64,000 bases of DNA from Pelagibacteraceae bacterium AG-430-E20. GTDB taxonomy: Bacteria > Pseudomonadota > Alphaproteobacteria > Pelagibacterales > Pelagibacteraceae. This document shows, piece by piece, positions 45,577 to 53,614 of the stretch; positions within the stretch are counted from its first letter, which is position 1; every line of letters begins with the position of its first letter. Both the position numbers and the translations under genes were made by a program. Where the stretch lies: positions 124,001 through 188,000 of the forward strand of contig QCOF01000001.1 of NCBI GenBank assembly GCA_003209915.1, written 5' to 3'. The notes beneath the pieces are model-generated. The model saw only the letters and a program-made list of their open reading frames with translations, was not told the DNA's origin and searched no databases.

Positions 45577-46492
45577 AATTGTTGCTATTCAAGGTAACCA
45601 TCCTTCAAAATTAAATCCAGTTTCAGATACAAGTATTTTTTTAGCTAGTGAGGCTCAAAATAGAAATTATAAGATATTCTATTATGAGCCAAAAGACCTT
45701 TCAATTATCAATTCAAAAGTAATTGCAACCGGTTTTTATGTAAAATTTAATTATACTCAAAATAAATTTTTTAAAATATTAAAAAAATGTAGTTTAGAAC
45801 TCACTAAATCTAAATTTATACTTATACGACAAGATCCGCCCTTTAATCTTGAATATATTTCAACGACTTACATTTTGGATACTATTAAACATAAAGTAAA
45901 AATTTTAAATAACCCTACCTCTATAAGAAATGTTTCAGAAAAGTTGTATTCAGCAAAATATCAAAAATATATGCCAGATACTATTTTTAGTAGAAACATT
46001 AATGAAATAAAAAAATTTTTTAAAAAGAACAAAAAGGTTATTTTAAAACCAATCCATAGTTACAGCGGGAACGATATACATTTATTAAAAAAATTTAATT
46101 CAAAATTAATCAATAGTTTCATCAAAAAACATGATCACATTATGTTGCAAAAATTTTTACCTAAAATTAGTAAAGGAGATAAAAGAGTTTTTATAATCAA
46201 TGGTAAAGTTTGTGGAGCAATCTCTAGAATTCCAAAGAAAGGATCGATTTTAAGTAATATGAGTAAAGGTGCAAAGCCTGTTAATATTAAACTGAGCTTA
46301 AATGAAAATAAGATATCAAGATTGATTGCTAAGGATTTAAAAAAAGATAATATTTTTTTTGCAGGAATAGATTTCATTGATCAAAAACTTAATGGAGATA
46401 TTAATGTAACCTCCCCAACTGGACTTAAAACCCTTTTTGATTTATCAGGCATAAATCTTGCTAAAATTTTTTGGAAAGAACTAAAAGCGTGA
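45566..46492 (+). CDS. gshB: Glutathione synthetase
   Basis: ATP-grasp ligase adding glycine to gamma-glutamylcysteine. Typical segments are IRQDPPFNLEYISTTYILD, VILKPIHSYSGNDIHLLKKF (ATP-grasp), GDKRVFIINGKVCGAISRIP, and FFAGIDFIDQKLNGDINVTSPTGLKTLFD. Length 308. It overlaps gshA at its start and shares GTGA with the next transporter at its end, so glutathione synthesis and a possible exporter are cotranslated. Confidence 0.96.
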   Translation: MTNKIVAIQGNHPSKLNPVSDTSIFLASEAQNRNYKIFYYEPKDLSIINSKVIATGFYVKFNYTQNKFFKILKKCSLELTKSKFILIRQDPPFNLEYISTTYILDTIKHKVKILNNPTSIRNVSEKLYSAKYQKYMPDTIFSRNINEIKKFFKKNKKVILKPIHSYSGNDIHLLKKFNSKLINSFIKKHDHIMLQKFLPKISKGDKRVFIINGKVCGAISRIPKKGSILSNMSKGAKPVNIKLSLNENKISRLIAKDLKKDNIFFAGIDFIDQKLNGDINVTSPTGLKTLFDLSGINLAKIFWKELKA

Positions 46493-47349
46493 AAACTTTA
46501 AACGAGCAGCAAAAAGGTTCTTTGCTAGCCTTTGTTGCGGTGATGTTTATTACGCCTGATAGTTTGTTTATAAGATTAGCAAGTGTTGATACCTGGAGTT
46601 TAGTTTTTTATCGAGGTATAATTCCTTTTTTTACCGTGTTGATCGGAATGTTACTTATCTACAAAGCAAATTTCTTCAAAATGCTTTTCACGAGTGGGCG
46701 TCATGGAATAATTTATATAATAACTTTTTCCATAACCAATATTGCTTTTGTTGTTTCAATTCAGAATACGAATGTAGCCAATACATTGGTTATGATTGCT
46801 ATGGCGCCTATGCTTTCAGCAATTTTAGGCGCAATATTTTTAAAAGAGATGCCAGATAGTAAAACTTGGATAGCAATCGCAGTAACTTTTTTTGCTGCTA
46901 TATATATATTTTACGACTCCTTACAATTAGGGAATATTTTTGGAGATTTATTGGGCCTCGTTTGTGCCTTAGGATTGGCAGTTGGAGCAGTTACGATTAG
47001 ATCTGCTAAAACAAAAAACCTAGTTCCTGCTGCTGTAGTCGGTAAGCTGTTGGTTGCAATATTTGCCATTTTCTTTATTGAAACTTATGGCTTAGTTGGG
47101 AGAGACCTATTAATTGTTCCTCTAATGTGTGTAATGTGTGTTGCGATACCTTTTGTTTTAGTCACTATTGCACCAAGATTTATACCTGCAGAAGAGGTGA
47201 ATTTATTCTTTTTACTAGAGACAATCATCGGGCCAATTTGGGTCTGGATGGTCATTAAAGAACAACCAAGTCTAGAAACAATTCAAGGAGGTATTGTCAT
47301 CATTTTGACAATAGCAATTCATTCTTTTCTTAAACTAAAAAAATCATAG
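46489..47349 (+). CDS. EamA/DMT-family transporter next to glutathione genes
   Basis: About 286 residues with ten predicted helices in two EamA halves (first helix SLLAFVAVMFITPDSLFI, later SIQNTNVANTLVMIAMAPMLSAILG, end FFLLETIIGPIWVWMVIKEQPSLETIQGG). I chose the GTG at 46489, which overlaps the gshB stop as GTGA, over an in-frame TTG at 46471 inside gshB. Family members export small metabolites; tight coupling to gshAB suggests a thiol or amino-acid substrate, but that is inference from position only. Confidence 0.85.
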   Translation: MKTLNEQQKGSLLAFVAVMFITPDSLFIRLASVDTWSLVFYRGIIPFFTVLIGMLLIYKANFFKMLFTSGRHGIIYIITFSITNIAFVVSIQNTNVANTLVMIAMAPMLSAILGAIFLKEMPDSKTWIAIAVTFFAAIYIFYDSLQLGNIFGDLLGLVCALGLAVGAVTIRSAKTKNLVPAAVVGKLLVAIFAIFFIETYGLVGRDLLIVPLMCVMCVAIPFVLVTIAPRFIPAEEVNLFFLLETIIGPIWVWMVIKEQPSLETIQGGIVIILTIAIHSFLKLKKS

Positions 47350-47366
47350 CCCTATTACAATTAACT

Positions 47367-47384
47367 TGATTTGGCCACAAATCA
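47367..47384. repeat. Short perfect hairpin between two transporter genes
   Basis: TGATTTG (47367-47373), loop GCCA, CAAATCA (47378-47384): a perfect 7-bp stem with a 4-base loop in the 54 bp gap between the EamA and MFS genes. No T-run follows, so it is not a standard terminator. It may be an operator for the MFS gene (ATG 20 bases later) or an RNA structure. Confidence 0.4.
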
Positions 47385-47403
47385 GAAATAGATAGCGATT
47401 CAT

Positions 47404-48729
47404 ATGAACAAGGTGTTAAAAAATTCGTGGGCTTTATTTTTAGGTATGGGAGCAATTATGCTCGCCTACGGTTTTCAAGGATCACTTTTAGGAGTTCGAG
47501 CAGTTAAAGAAGAGTTTAGTTTAACTGCAACAGGATTTATGATGTCTGGTTATTTCGTTGGATATTTTATAGGAGCAATGACTATTCCTAAATTAATATT
47601 AAGAGTTGGTCATATAAGAATCTTTGCAGTTTTTGCATCAATTGCATCTTTAGTGATTTTAATTCATGCTGTGATTGTTACTCCATTTGTTTGGTTCATA
47701 TTAAGAGTACTTACAGGTATCAGTATGGTCTCTATTTATACTGTTGCTGAAAGTTGGTTAAACGATAGAGCAAGTAATAAGAACAGAGGAAGTGTCTTAT
47801 CAATCTACATGGTGATTTTATATGGTTCAATGGGAATGGGAATGTTTTTTTTAAACTTTAGTAATCCAATAAATTTTGAACCTTTTGTATTGATATCAAT
47901 TATAACATCAGGTGCGCTAATTCCAATTTTACTTACCAAAAGAAAACCTCCGACATTTAAAAAAATAGAAACTATGTCAATTCAAGAAGTTTATATTTCA
48001 TCTCCCTTTGGAATGGTAAGTGCATTTTTTTATGGAACAATTCAATCCGCGTTATTCACATTGCTAGCTGTATACGCTGCGGGAATGAATTTTTCAATTT
48101 TTCATATTTCATTAGTTACATTTTTGTTAGCAATTTCTGGCGCAGTTTCACAGTGGCCAATAGGAAAAATATCAGACATATATGATAGAAGAAAAGTAAT
48201 TATAGTTGTGAGTTTTGCTGCAGCCTTTTTTGCATTATGTGCAATTTTTTCTTCTGCACAAATGTATTTACCTGAAGGACTAGGAACGAGTAAATTTTGG
48301 TTTTATATTTTTTTAATTTTATTTGCCTTTTGTAGTTTACCAATGTTCTCATTGATTCTTGCTCACACAAATGATTTTATTCCTAAAGAAAAATTTGTTG
48401 CAGCTGGTGCAAGTTTACAATTTATTTTTGGTTTAGGTGCGATTGGTGGTCCATTTTTGTGCTCAATTTTTATGAACATAGCCGGTCTTAATGGTTTTTT
48501 TGTTTTTCTAATGTTTTTTCATATTTTGATTGGAATTTATGGTGTCTATAGATCTAGAATTAGACCAGCAGTTGAAAATCCAGACTCTCAATTTATTGCA
48601 ATGCCACAGTCAATTACGCCTGCAGGTATTGAATTAAGCCCAACTACAGAGCCAATTAATGAACCAACAAAATTAGCATCTGAAACTGCTGTTGAAGAAA
48701 TTAAAGCTTCTGATCAACAATCTAACTAA
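47404..48729 (+). CDS. MFS transporter (YcaD-like)
   Basis: A 441-residue major facilitator with 12 predicted helices. VRAVKEEFSLTATGFMMSGYFVGYFIGAM and GRAS-like SVLSIYMVILYGSMGMGMFF fall in the first half; the second-half loop SQWPIGKISDIYDRRKVII is the MFS D/R motif. It resembles YcaD-type carriers annotated for sugar or amino-acid efflux. A polar C-terminal tail of about 55 residues (from RIRPAVENPDS) is probably cytosolic. Substrate unknown; flanked by the glutathione and ergothioneine genes. Confidence 0.85.
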   Translation: MNKVLKNSWALFLGMGAIMLAYGFQGSLLGVRAVKEEFSLTATGFMMSGYFVGYFIGAMTIPKLILRVGHIRIFAVFASIASLVILIHAVIVTPFVWFILRVLTGISMVSIYTVAESWLNDRASNKNRGSVLSIYMVILYGSMGMGMFFLNFSNPINFEPFVLISIITSGALIPILLTKRKPPTFKKIETMSIQEVYISSPFGMVSAFFYGTIQSALFTLLAVYAAGMNFSIFHISLVTFLLAISGAVSQWPIGKISDIYDRRKVIIVVSFAAAFFALCAIFSSAQMYLPEGLGTSKFWFYIFLILFAFCSLPMFSLILAHTNDFIPKEKFVAAGASLQFIFGLGAIGGPFLCSIFMNIAGLNGFFVFLMFFHILIGIYGVYRSRIRPAVENPDSQFIAMPQSITPAGIELSPTTEPINEPTKLASETAVEEIKASDQQSN

Positions 48730-48799
48730 GTTTAATAATCAGCGTCGTTTTGTGAAGTGAACTATGTTGGCTTTATTGTTATTTTGATAAAGTAATCTT

Positions 48800-50023
48800 A
48801 TGAATAATAACGATATTCAGAACTTTTTTGAGAAAACACGAAATCAATCGATTAAAATTGTTGAAAATCTAAGTCCAGAGGACATGAATATCCAATCGAT
48901 GGAAGATGCTTCACCTATTAAATGGCATCTTGCTCACACTACTTGGTTTTTTGAAAAATTCGTTTTAAGCAAAATAAAGTCTAATTATAAATATTTTAAT
49001 GAGGATTATAATTATTTATTTAATTCCTATTACGTAAAAGCAGGCCCAAGATATACAAGATCACTACGAAGCATAATTTCACGCCCAGGAATTGAAGAGG
49101 TTCTAGAATATAGGCAAACTATTAACCATAGAATTACAGAGTTATGTCAATCAAGTAACTCCAATTTACATATGATTGAAGTAGGCTGTCACCATGAAAT
49201 GCAACATCAAGAATTAATGTTAACAGATCTACAGCATGGTTTAAGCTTCAACCCTACTGGTCCCAAGTACGATCCAACTAAAAAAGATATTGCAAGTGAA
49301 AATATTAAACAAGAATGGGTTGGTTTTGAAAAAGCTATTAAAAATGTAGGTATAGATGATGAAAATTTTTCTTTCGATTGTGAGCGACCTAAACATGAAG
49401 TTTTAATATTACCTTTTGAAATATCAAACAAGTTAGTTACAAATGGTGAATGGATCGAGTTTATTGATAATAATGGTTATAATAAAAGTGAATATTGGTT
49501 GTCCGATGGATTTTCAAAATGCCAGGAGGAAAATTGGCAGTCTCCTCTTTATTGGAAAAAAAAAGAAGGTAATTGGTTTCACTTCACTTTAAATGGAAAT
49601 AAAGAAATAGATCTCAATGCGCCTGTAAGTAATATTAGTTACTTTGAAGCTGACGCTTTTGCAAGATGGAACAATAAACGACTTCCAACAGAATTTGAAT
49701 GGGAGGTTGCTTCTAATGATCATGTTCAAGGGAATTTTTTAGAAAACAAAATATATCAGCCATATTCAAAAAAAAATGGTGTAGATTTAAATCAACATTG
49801 GGGACACGTATGGGAGTGGACTTCTTCAAACTTCTCTCCTTATCCAGGGTTTAAATATCACAATGATGATATCAGCGAATACAATGGTAAATTTATGGTC
49901 AACCAAATGGTGTTAAAAGGAGGCTCTTGCCTTACACCTAAAGATCAAATGAGAAAATCATATCGTAATTTCTTTTATCCTCATCAAAGATGGCAAATGT
50001 CTGGGCTAAGACTTGCTAAATGA
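48800..50023 (+). CDS. egtB: Ergothioneine synthase EgtB (iron-dependent C-S bond-forming sulfoxide synthase)
   Basis: Oxygen-dependent coupling of a thiol (Cys or gamma-Glu-Cys) to trimethylhistidine. The N-terminal DinB-like domain has WHLAHTTWFFEKFV with ligand candidate His46, and CHHEMQHQELML with His132 and His136, together the three-His iron site. The C-terminal FGE-sulfatase domain runs from residue ~180 (VTNGEWIEFI, WNNKRLPTEFEWEVA, GHVWEWTSSNFSPYPGF) to the family ending YRNFFYPHQRWQMSGLRLAK. Length 407. EgtA, EgtC and EgtE homologues are not adjacent. A 112 bp gap separates it from the PhyH gene. Confidence 0.92.
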   Translation: MNNNDIQNFFEKTRNQSIKIVENLSPEDMNIQSMEDASPIKWHLAHTTWFFEKFVLSKIKSNYKYFNEDYNYLFNSYYVKAGPRYTRSLRSIISRPGIEEVLEYRQTINHRITELCQSSNSNLHMIEVGCHHEMQHQELMLTDLQHGLSFNPTGPKYDPTKKDIASENIKQEWVGFEKAIKNVGIDDENFSFDCERPKHEVLILPFEISNKLVTNGEWIEFIDNNGYNKSEYWLSDGFSKCQEENWQSPLYWKKKEGNWFHFTLNGNKEIDLNAPVSNISYFEADAFARWNNKRLPTEFEWEVASNDHVQGNFLENKIYQPYSKKNGVDLNQHWGHVWEWTSSNFSPYPGFKYHNDDISEYNGKFMVNQMVLKGGSCLTPKDQMRKSYRNFFYPHQRWQMSGLRLAK

Positions 50024-50135
50024 GAGAATTTTTATATGCCTACAACAAAAAGCTAAACTTTTTTCAGATAAATCAATCATTACATGTCAAAACGCGCTGT
50101 TACTAAAAAAAAATAAAACTATAAGAACAACCTAA

Positions 50136-51134
50136 ATGTTCAAATCTAATACCAATATAAATTCTAAACTAACTGATGCTACGGATATTAGTAAACCATG
50201 GGATAAGGATAATCAGGCCTGGTGGGACTGGTATGTTAGTCTCGCAGATAATGATGTTAAAGAAAATGAAATTATTAATGCCGATCCTTTACCAGATATT
50301 ACAATGCCCAGTGATGATGAAGTTATCTCAGAATTAGCTAAGCCCTACCATTTAACTAATGATCAAATTGATTTTTTTAAAAAAAATGGTTTTATTAAAC
50401 TTAAAAAAGTTTTTTCACCTGGGGCCGTGCTAAAACTTAGATCTGAGTTAATTAGTTTATTAAAAGAAGAATTTAAGGTTGATCCGGATAAAGGAGCACA
50501 TGCGCGTTTCCTTAGTCTTGAAATGATTTGGCCTGACAACGCACTGCTTCGTGCTTATGTATTATCACCTCGTCTAGGGCAAATTTCAGCAGATCTTCTT
50601 GGAGTACCAGCTGTTAGACTTTATCATGACAATGTATTAGCTAAACAAGCTGGTTGTGGTCGTACCCCGTGGCACTTCGACGATCATCATTTTCCTCTAG
50701 ATACCAATGACGTAGTGACTGCTTGGGCACCTGCACAGCCAATTCCTCTTGAGATGGGACCGCTTTCTTTCGCCTATCCGCTCGATGTACACAAATTAGT
50801 CAATGCAGTTAGGTTTGAAAAAACTGGTACCGGATATGACCGTGGGGTCACAGATGTTTTTTCAAAAAATAATGTAAGTGTGAATGAAACCCCATTTGAA
50901 CTGGGTGAAGTTAGCTTTCATCATAATTTAAATTTTCATACCGCTTCACGCAACCGAACTAATCGTAGTCGAGTGGCTCTTGCCAATACTTATTATCGTG
51001 ATGGAGCGAGAATAGTTAATTCACCTACAATGGTTTCTGGTGACTGGCAGAAATTTGTACCAAATGTCAAACCAGGAGACTTGGCTGCTAGTCCACTAAA
51101 TCCGATTTGTTGGCCAGTAAAAGATAAATCATGA
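50136..51134 (+). CDS. Phytanoyl-CoA dioxygenase (PhyH) family Fe(II)/2-oxoglutarate oxygenase
   Basis: Predicted small-molecule hydroxylase, 332 residues. The iron triad is His180-x-Asp182 in TPWHFDDHHFPLD and distal His268 in NFHTASRNRTNRSR, with Arg279 well placed for 2-oxoglutarate, so it should be active. The first ~70 residues (SKPWDKDNQAWWDWYVSLADN) precede the PhyH fold and are not part of the core domain. It overlaps the next methyltransferase by ATGA. Ten of its 14 Arg codons are CGN, unlike most neighbours, hinting at transfer. Its substrate is unknown; the setting between egtB and egtD suggests a betaine or thiohistidine. Confidence 0.85.
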   Translation: MFKSNTNINSKLTDATDISKPWDKDNQAWWDWYVSLADNDVKENEIINADPLPDITMPSDDEVISELAKPYHLTNDQIDFFKKNGFIKLKKVFSPGAVLKLRSELISLLKEEFKVDPDKGAHARFLSLEMIWPDNALLRAYVLSPRLGQISADLLGVPAVRLYHDNVLAKQAGCGRTPWHFDDHHFPLDTNDVVTAWAPAQPIPLEMGPLSFAYPLDVHKLVNAVRFEKTGTGYDRGVTDVFSKNNVSVNETPFELGEVSFHHNLNFHTASRNRTNRSRVALANTYYRDGARIVNSPTMVSGDWQKFVPNVKPGDLAASPLNPICWPVKDKS

Positions 51135-52051
51135 AAAACATAAATAATCAAAATGGATTAAATTCGATTTGGACTAAAAGTCTTGCTCGTAATCTTCATC
51201 CTAATGGTAATGCTTTAGTTGATCATTTAAAAACAATCCATCAAGAAAATACTGGATTTACTGAAGCATGTGCAAGTTCTTGTCGTGATGAAGCTGGACG
51301 TAATAGTTATGAATGGCTAAGTGAAGTTGTGCCTGATAACGCGAGTTTGAGTGTATTAGATCTTGCTTGCGGGTCAGGGCCGTTATTAAAAATTTTATTT
51401 GATCGTAATAAAAATTTAAATTTAAAAGGTATAGACATGTGTCCTGAAGAATTAGTATTAGCTAAGACTCGTCTTAAAAATAGTAGAGTTAATCTTATCG
51501 AGTCAAAAGCACAAAATTTGACAGCAATCAATGATAACTCTATAGACATTGTGTTATGTCATTGGGCTTTGACATTAATGGACCCGATATTTCCTGTTTT
51601 AGAGGAAGTCAAACGAGTTTTAACTTCTGAGGGTCAATTTGCAGCATTAGTTGATGGGCCAATGAATGCAGCATCTGGTTATGCAGAGGTACATGATTTA
51701 ATTTATAGTTATGTTCAAGAAGAAATACCTAGTTATGGAGCAATTGATTTAGGTGATCCAAGGATACGAGGAACTGAAAGTCTAAGTAATCTTGCACGTA
51801 AAGCTTTTCCACAAGCAAATGTCACTATCGAAACAAATGTTGTATCTATGGAAGGACCAGTTACTAAAGTAGCTGAAATTGCTTCAGGATTTTTTTACGC
51901 AGCATTTATCTTAAAAACAGAAAAAAGAAAATTAATGATTAAAAATCTATCTAACATGCTCGCAATATCCAAAGTGAGCACAGACAATGAAAGACAAGGG
52001 CGATTTTCAATGCCAATTAGTCGTCTTTTAGTTAGGCAAAGTATAAAATGA
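51131..52051 (+). CDS. Class I SAM-dependent methyltransferase (type 11 like)
   Basis: A 306-residue methyltransferase. SAM-binding motif I is VLDLACGSGPLLKIL (residues ~74-88), followed by LKGIDMCPEELVLAKTRL, then the motif IV region IDIVLCHWALTLMDPIFPVLEEVKRVL. It is not EgtD-like (no FFPGSTIGNF motif) and lacks signs of an rRNA/tRNA enzyme, so a small-molecule N-, O-, S- or C-methyltransferase is likely. It overlaps both neighbours by 4 bases (51131-51134 and 52048-52051). Ten of 15 Arg codons are CGN, like the PhyH gene. Confidence 0.82.
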   Translation: MKNINNQNGLNSIWTKSLARNLHPNGNALVDHLKTIHQENTGFTEACASSCRDEAGRNSYEWLSEVVPDNASLSVLDLACGSGPLLKILFDRNKNLNLKGIDMCPEELVLAKTRLKNSRVNLIESKAQNLTAINDNSIDIVLCHWALTLMDPIFPVLEEVKRVLTSEGQFAALVDGPMNAASGYAEVHDLIYSYVQEEIPSYGAIDLGDPRIRGTESLSNLARKAFPQANVTIETNVVSMEGPVTKVAEIASGFFYAAFILKTEKRKLMIKNLSNMLAISKVSTDNERQGRFSMPISRLLVRQSIK

Positions 52052-52962
52052 AATCATTTTTACAAGAAGTAAGTATCGGTTTGAGTAAAAAAAATAAGGA
52101 GTTGAGTTCTAAATGGTTTTATGACTTTCGTGGATCAAAACTTTTTGAACAAATTACCAAGCTAAAAACATATTACCCAACAAGAACTGAAAGAAAAATT
52201 TTAAAAGATAATAAAATTGAAATTGCTAATAAAATAGGTAAGCGAGCAGTTTTAATTGAACCCGGTGCCGGGGACTTCAAGAAAATAGCTATTTTTCTCA
52301 ATAGTTTAGATAAGCCCAAAAAATATATACCTTTGGATATTTCAGAAGATTATATAAACAAGATATCTCAAAGTTTTAAAAAAAAATTCCCAAAAATAGC
52401 TATTACTCCTAAGGGATATGACTTTTCAAGAAATAATAAACTACCTTTTAAAATCAATTCATCAGAAAATATAATTATATTTTTTCCAGGATCAACCATT
52501 GGTAATTTCAAAGAGAAGGATGCTGTTAAATTTTTAAAAATGTTAAAATCAAAATTTAAAGCAAAAAAAATTATCATTGGTGCTGATTTAGTAAAAGATA
52601 TCCCAACTCTAATTACTGCTTATGATGACAAAAAAGGGGTGACTGCAAAATTCAATAAAAATATTTTACGAAGAATTAATACTGAATTAGGTGCAGATAT
52701 AAATCTGAATTCCTATAAACATTTAGCCATTTATAATAAACAAAAAAAAAGAATTGAGATGAGACTAAAATCTAAAAAAAGAAATAATATTAGAATTAAT
52801 GGTTCAAATTATTTAATTAAAAAAAATGAAGAGATACATACAGAGAATTCACACAAATATACGATTAAATCCTTCAAAAACTTAGCTAATAAAGCTGGAT
52901 GGAAACTAGATAAAACTTGGGTTGATGGCAAAAAACTTTTTAGTGTTCATTGTCTAAGTTAA
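52048..52962 (+). CDS. egtD: L-histidine N-alpha-methyltransferase EgtD
   Basis: Trimethylates histidine to hercynine, the ergothioneine precursor. It shows TYYPTRTE, IIFFPGSTIGNF, IGADLVKD, ITAYDDKKGVTAKFNKNILRRINTELGAD, and EIHTENSHKYTIKSF, which are the conserved substrate- and SAM-binding segments of EgtD. Length 304 is slightly under the family norm. It is coupled to the methyltransferase gene by a 4-base overlap. Arg codons are mostly AGA (8 of 11), in line with the rest of the window. Seven bases separate it from convergent dddK. Confidence 0.95.
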   Translation: MKSFLQEVSIGLSKKNKELSSKWFYDFRGSKLFEQITKLKTYYPTRTERKILKDNKIEIANKIGKRAVLIEPGAGDFKKIAIFLNSLDKPKKYIPLDISEDYINKISQSFKKKFPKIAITPKGYDFSRNNKLPFKINSSENIIIFFPGSTIGNFKEKDAVKFLKMLKSKFKAKKIIIGADLVKDIPTLITAYDDKKGVTAKFNKNILRRINTELGADINLNSYKHLAIYNKQKKRIEMRLKSKKRNNIRINGSNYLIKKNEEIHTENSHKYTIKSFKNLANKAGWKLDKTWVDGKKLFSVHCLS

Positions 52963-52969
52963 ATAAGTT

Positions 52970-53350
52970 TCACTCATCAGAAAAATATTTAACTTCCTTA
53001 AATCGATCTGTTGGGAAAAGCCAATAAAATCCAAATGTTTCATCACTATTATTTTTAAGTGCATGTTTAGCATTATTAGAAATATAAACTAAGTCCCCTT
53101 TTTTAATCTCTTCAAGTTCACTATCTTTATTTAAAGTTGCAGAACCATTGGTTACAACATAAATTTCGTCTGGGGCATGATGATGTAAAGTTAATTTTCC
53201 ACCGGGTAAAACTTCCGCAAAACCACAAGAAATTCCTTTGCTTCCATCAATATCTGCATCAACTAAAAACTTCCATCTCACTCCAGGATATTTCTCACTT
53301 GTTTTCCATTCCTGATTGGAGATTGAATTTAAATTTTTAACAAATATCAT
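52970..53350 (-). CDS. dddK: DMSP lyase DddK-like cupin
   Basis: Cleaves dimethylsulfoniopropionate to dimethyl sulfide and acrylate. A 126-residue single-domain cupin. His56, His58, Glu62 and His96 (in TLHHHAPDEIYVVTNG and NAKHALKNN) fall on the metal ligands, and Tyr64 and Tyr122 on the catalytic tyrosines, at the same numbers as published for DddK of Candidatus Pelagibacter ubique. The N-terminus MIFVKNL, the segment EKYPGVRWKFL and the tail FPTDRFKEV also fit my memory of that protein. Identification rests on this match, not on a search. It converges with egtD and has its own promoter. Confidence 0.86.
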   Translation of the reverse strand: MIFVKNLNSISNQEWKTSEKYPGVRWKFLVDADIDGSKGISCGFAEVLPGGKLTLHHHAPDEIYVVTNGSATLNKDSELEEIKKGDLVYISNNAKHALKNNSDETFGFYWLFPTDRFKEVKYFSDE

Positions 53351-53360
53351 AAGAGTCTAG

Positions 53361-53390
53361 ATTATATAAATTTTAGATTTTTATGAACAA
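53361..53390 (-). promoter_or_regulatory. Predicted dddK promoter
   Basis: On the minus strand: a perfect -10 TATAAT (53366-53361) and a -35-like TTGTTC (53390-53385), spacer 18 bases. Transcription would begin only a few bases before the ATG at 53350, giving a very short leader. An imperfect palindrome (53355-53376, outer arms TCTA/TAGA) overlaps the -10 and the start of the divergent small gene. Confidence 0.45.
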
Positions 53391-53610
53391 AATTAATGCT
53401 AGTAAACTCTGGAAAATTATTCAGGAAGCTGGCGATTATTTACAAGGGCAATTACCTGATCATCCTAATCATCCTAAGGGTAGAAACGCCTATGCCCATG
53501 TAGCTATTTGCGTTAAATCTAAATTTAATGCGAGTTACAAAGATATCCCTGATGAACAGCTTGAGAAAGTTTTAAAATATATTGAATTTTTAAAGCAAAA
53601 TCCAAATTAG
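53383..53610 (+). CDS. Small conserved-looking protein, function unknown
   Basis: A 75-residue soluble protein with balanced composition (less Lys/Asn-biased than random AT-rich ORFs): KLWKIIQEAGDYLQGQLPDHPNHPKGRNAYAHVAICVK then SYKDIPDEQLEKVLKYIEFLKQNPN. It looks like a genuine small globular domain with two helices flanking a Pro/His-rich loop. No Cys, no membrane segment. It diverges from dddK over 32 bp and ends 4 bases before convergent amidinotransferase. I do not recognise the family. Confidence 0.65.
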   Translation: MNKINASKLWKIIQEAGDYLQGQLPDHPNHPKGRNAYAHVAICVKSKFNASYKDIPDEQLEKVLKYIEFLKQNPN

Positions 53611-53614
53611 AGAA

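Noticed and set aside
50024-50135. AAAAAG-CTAAA-CTTTTT as a terminator after egtB
   Set aside because: The stem is almost all A-T and in this base composition is expected by chance; egtB and the PhyH gene may still share a transcript.
51131-52051. Methyltransferase as a second EgtD or an OvoA-type methyltransferase domain
   Set aside because: It lacks the EgtD motifs (FFPGSTIGNF, ELGAD), and EgtB here has only the DinB and FGE domains, so a generic class I small-molecule enzyme is the safer call.
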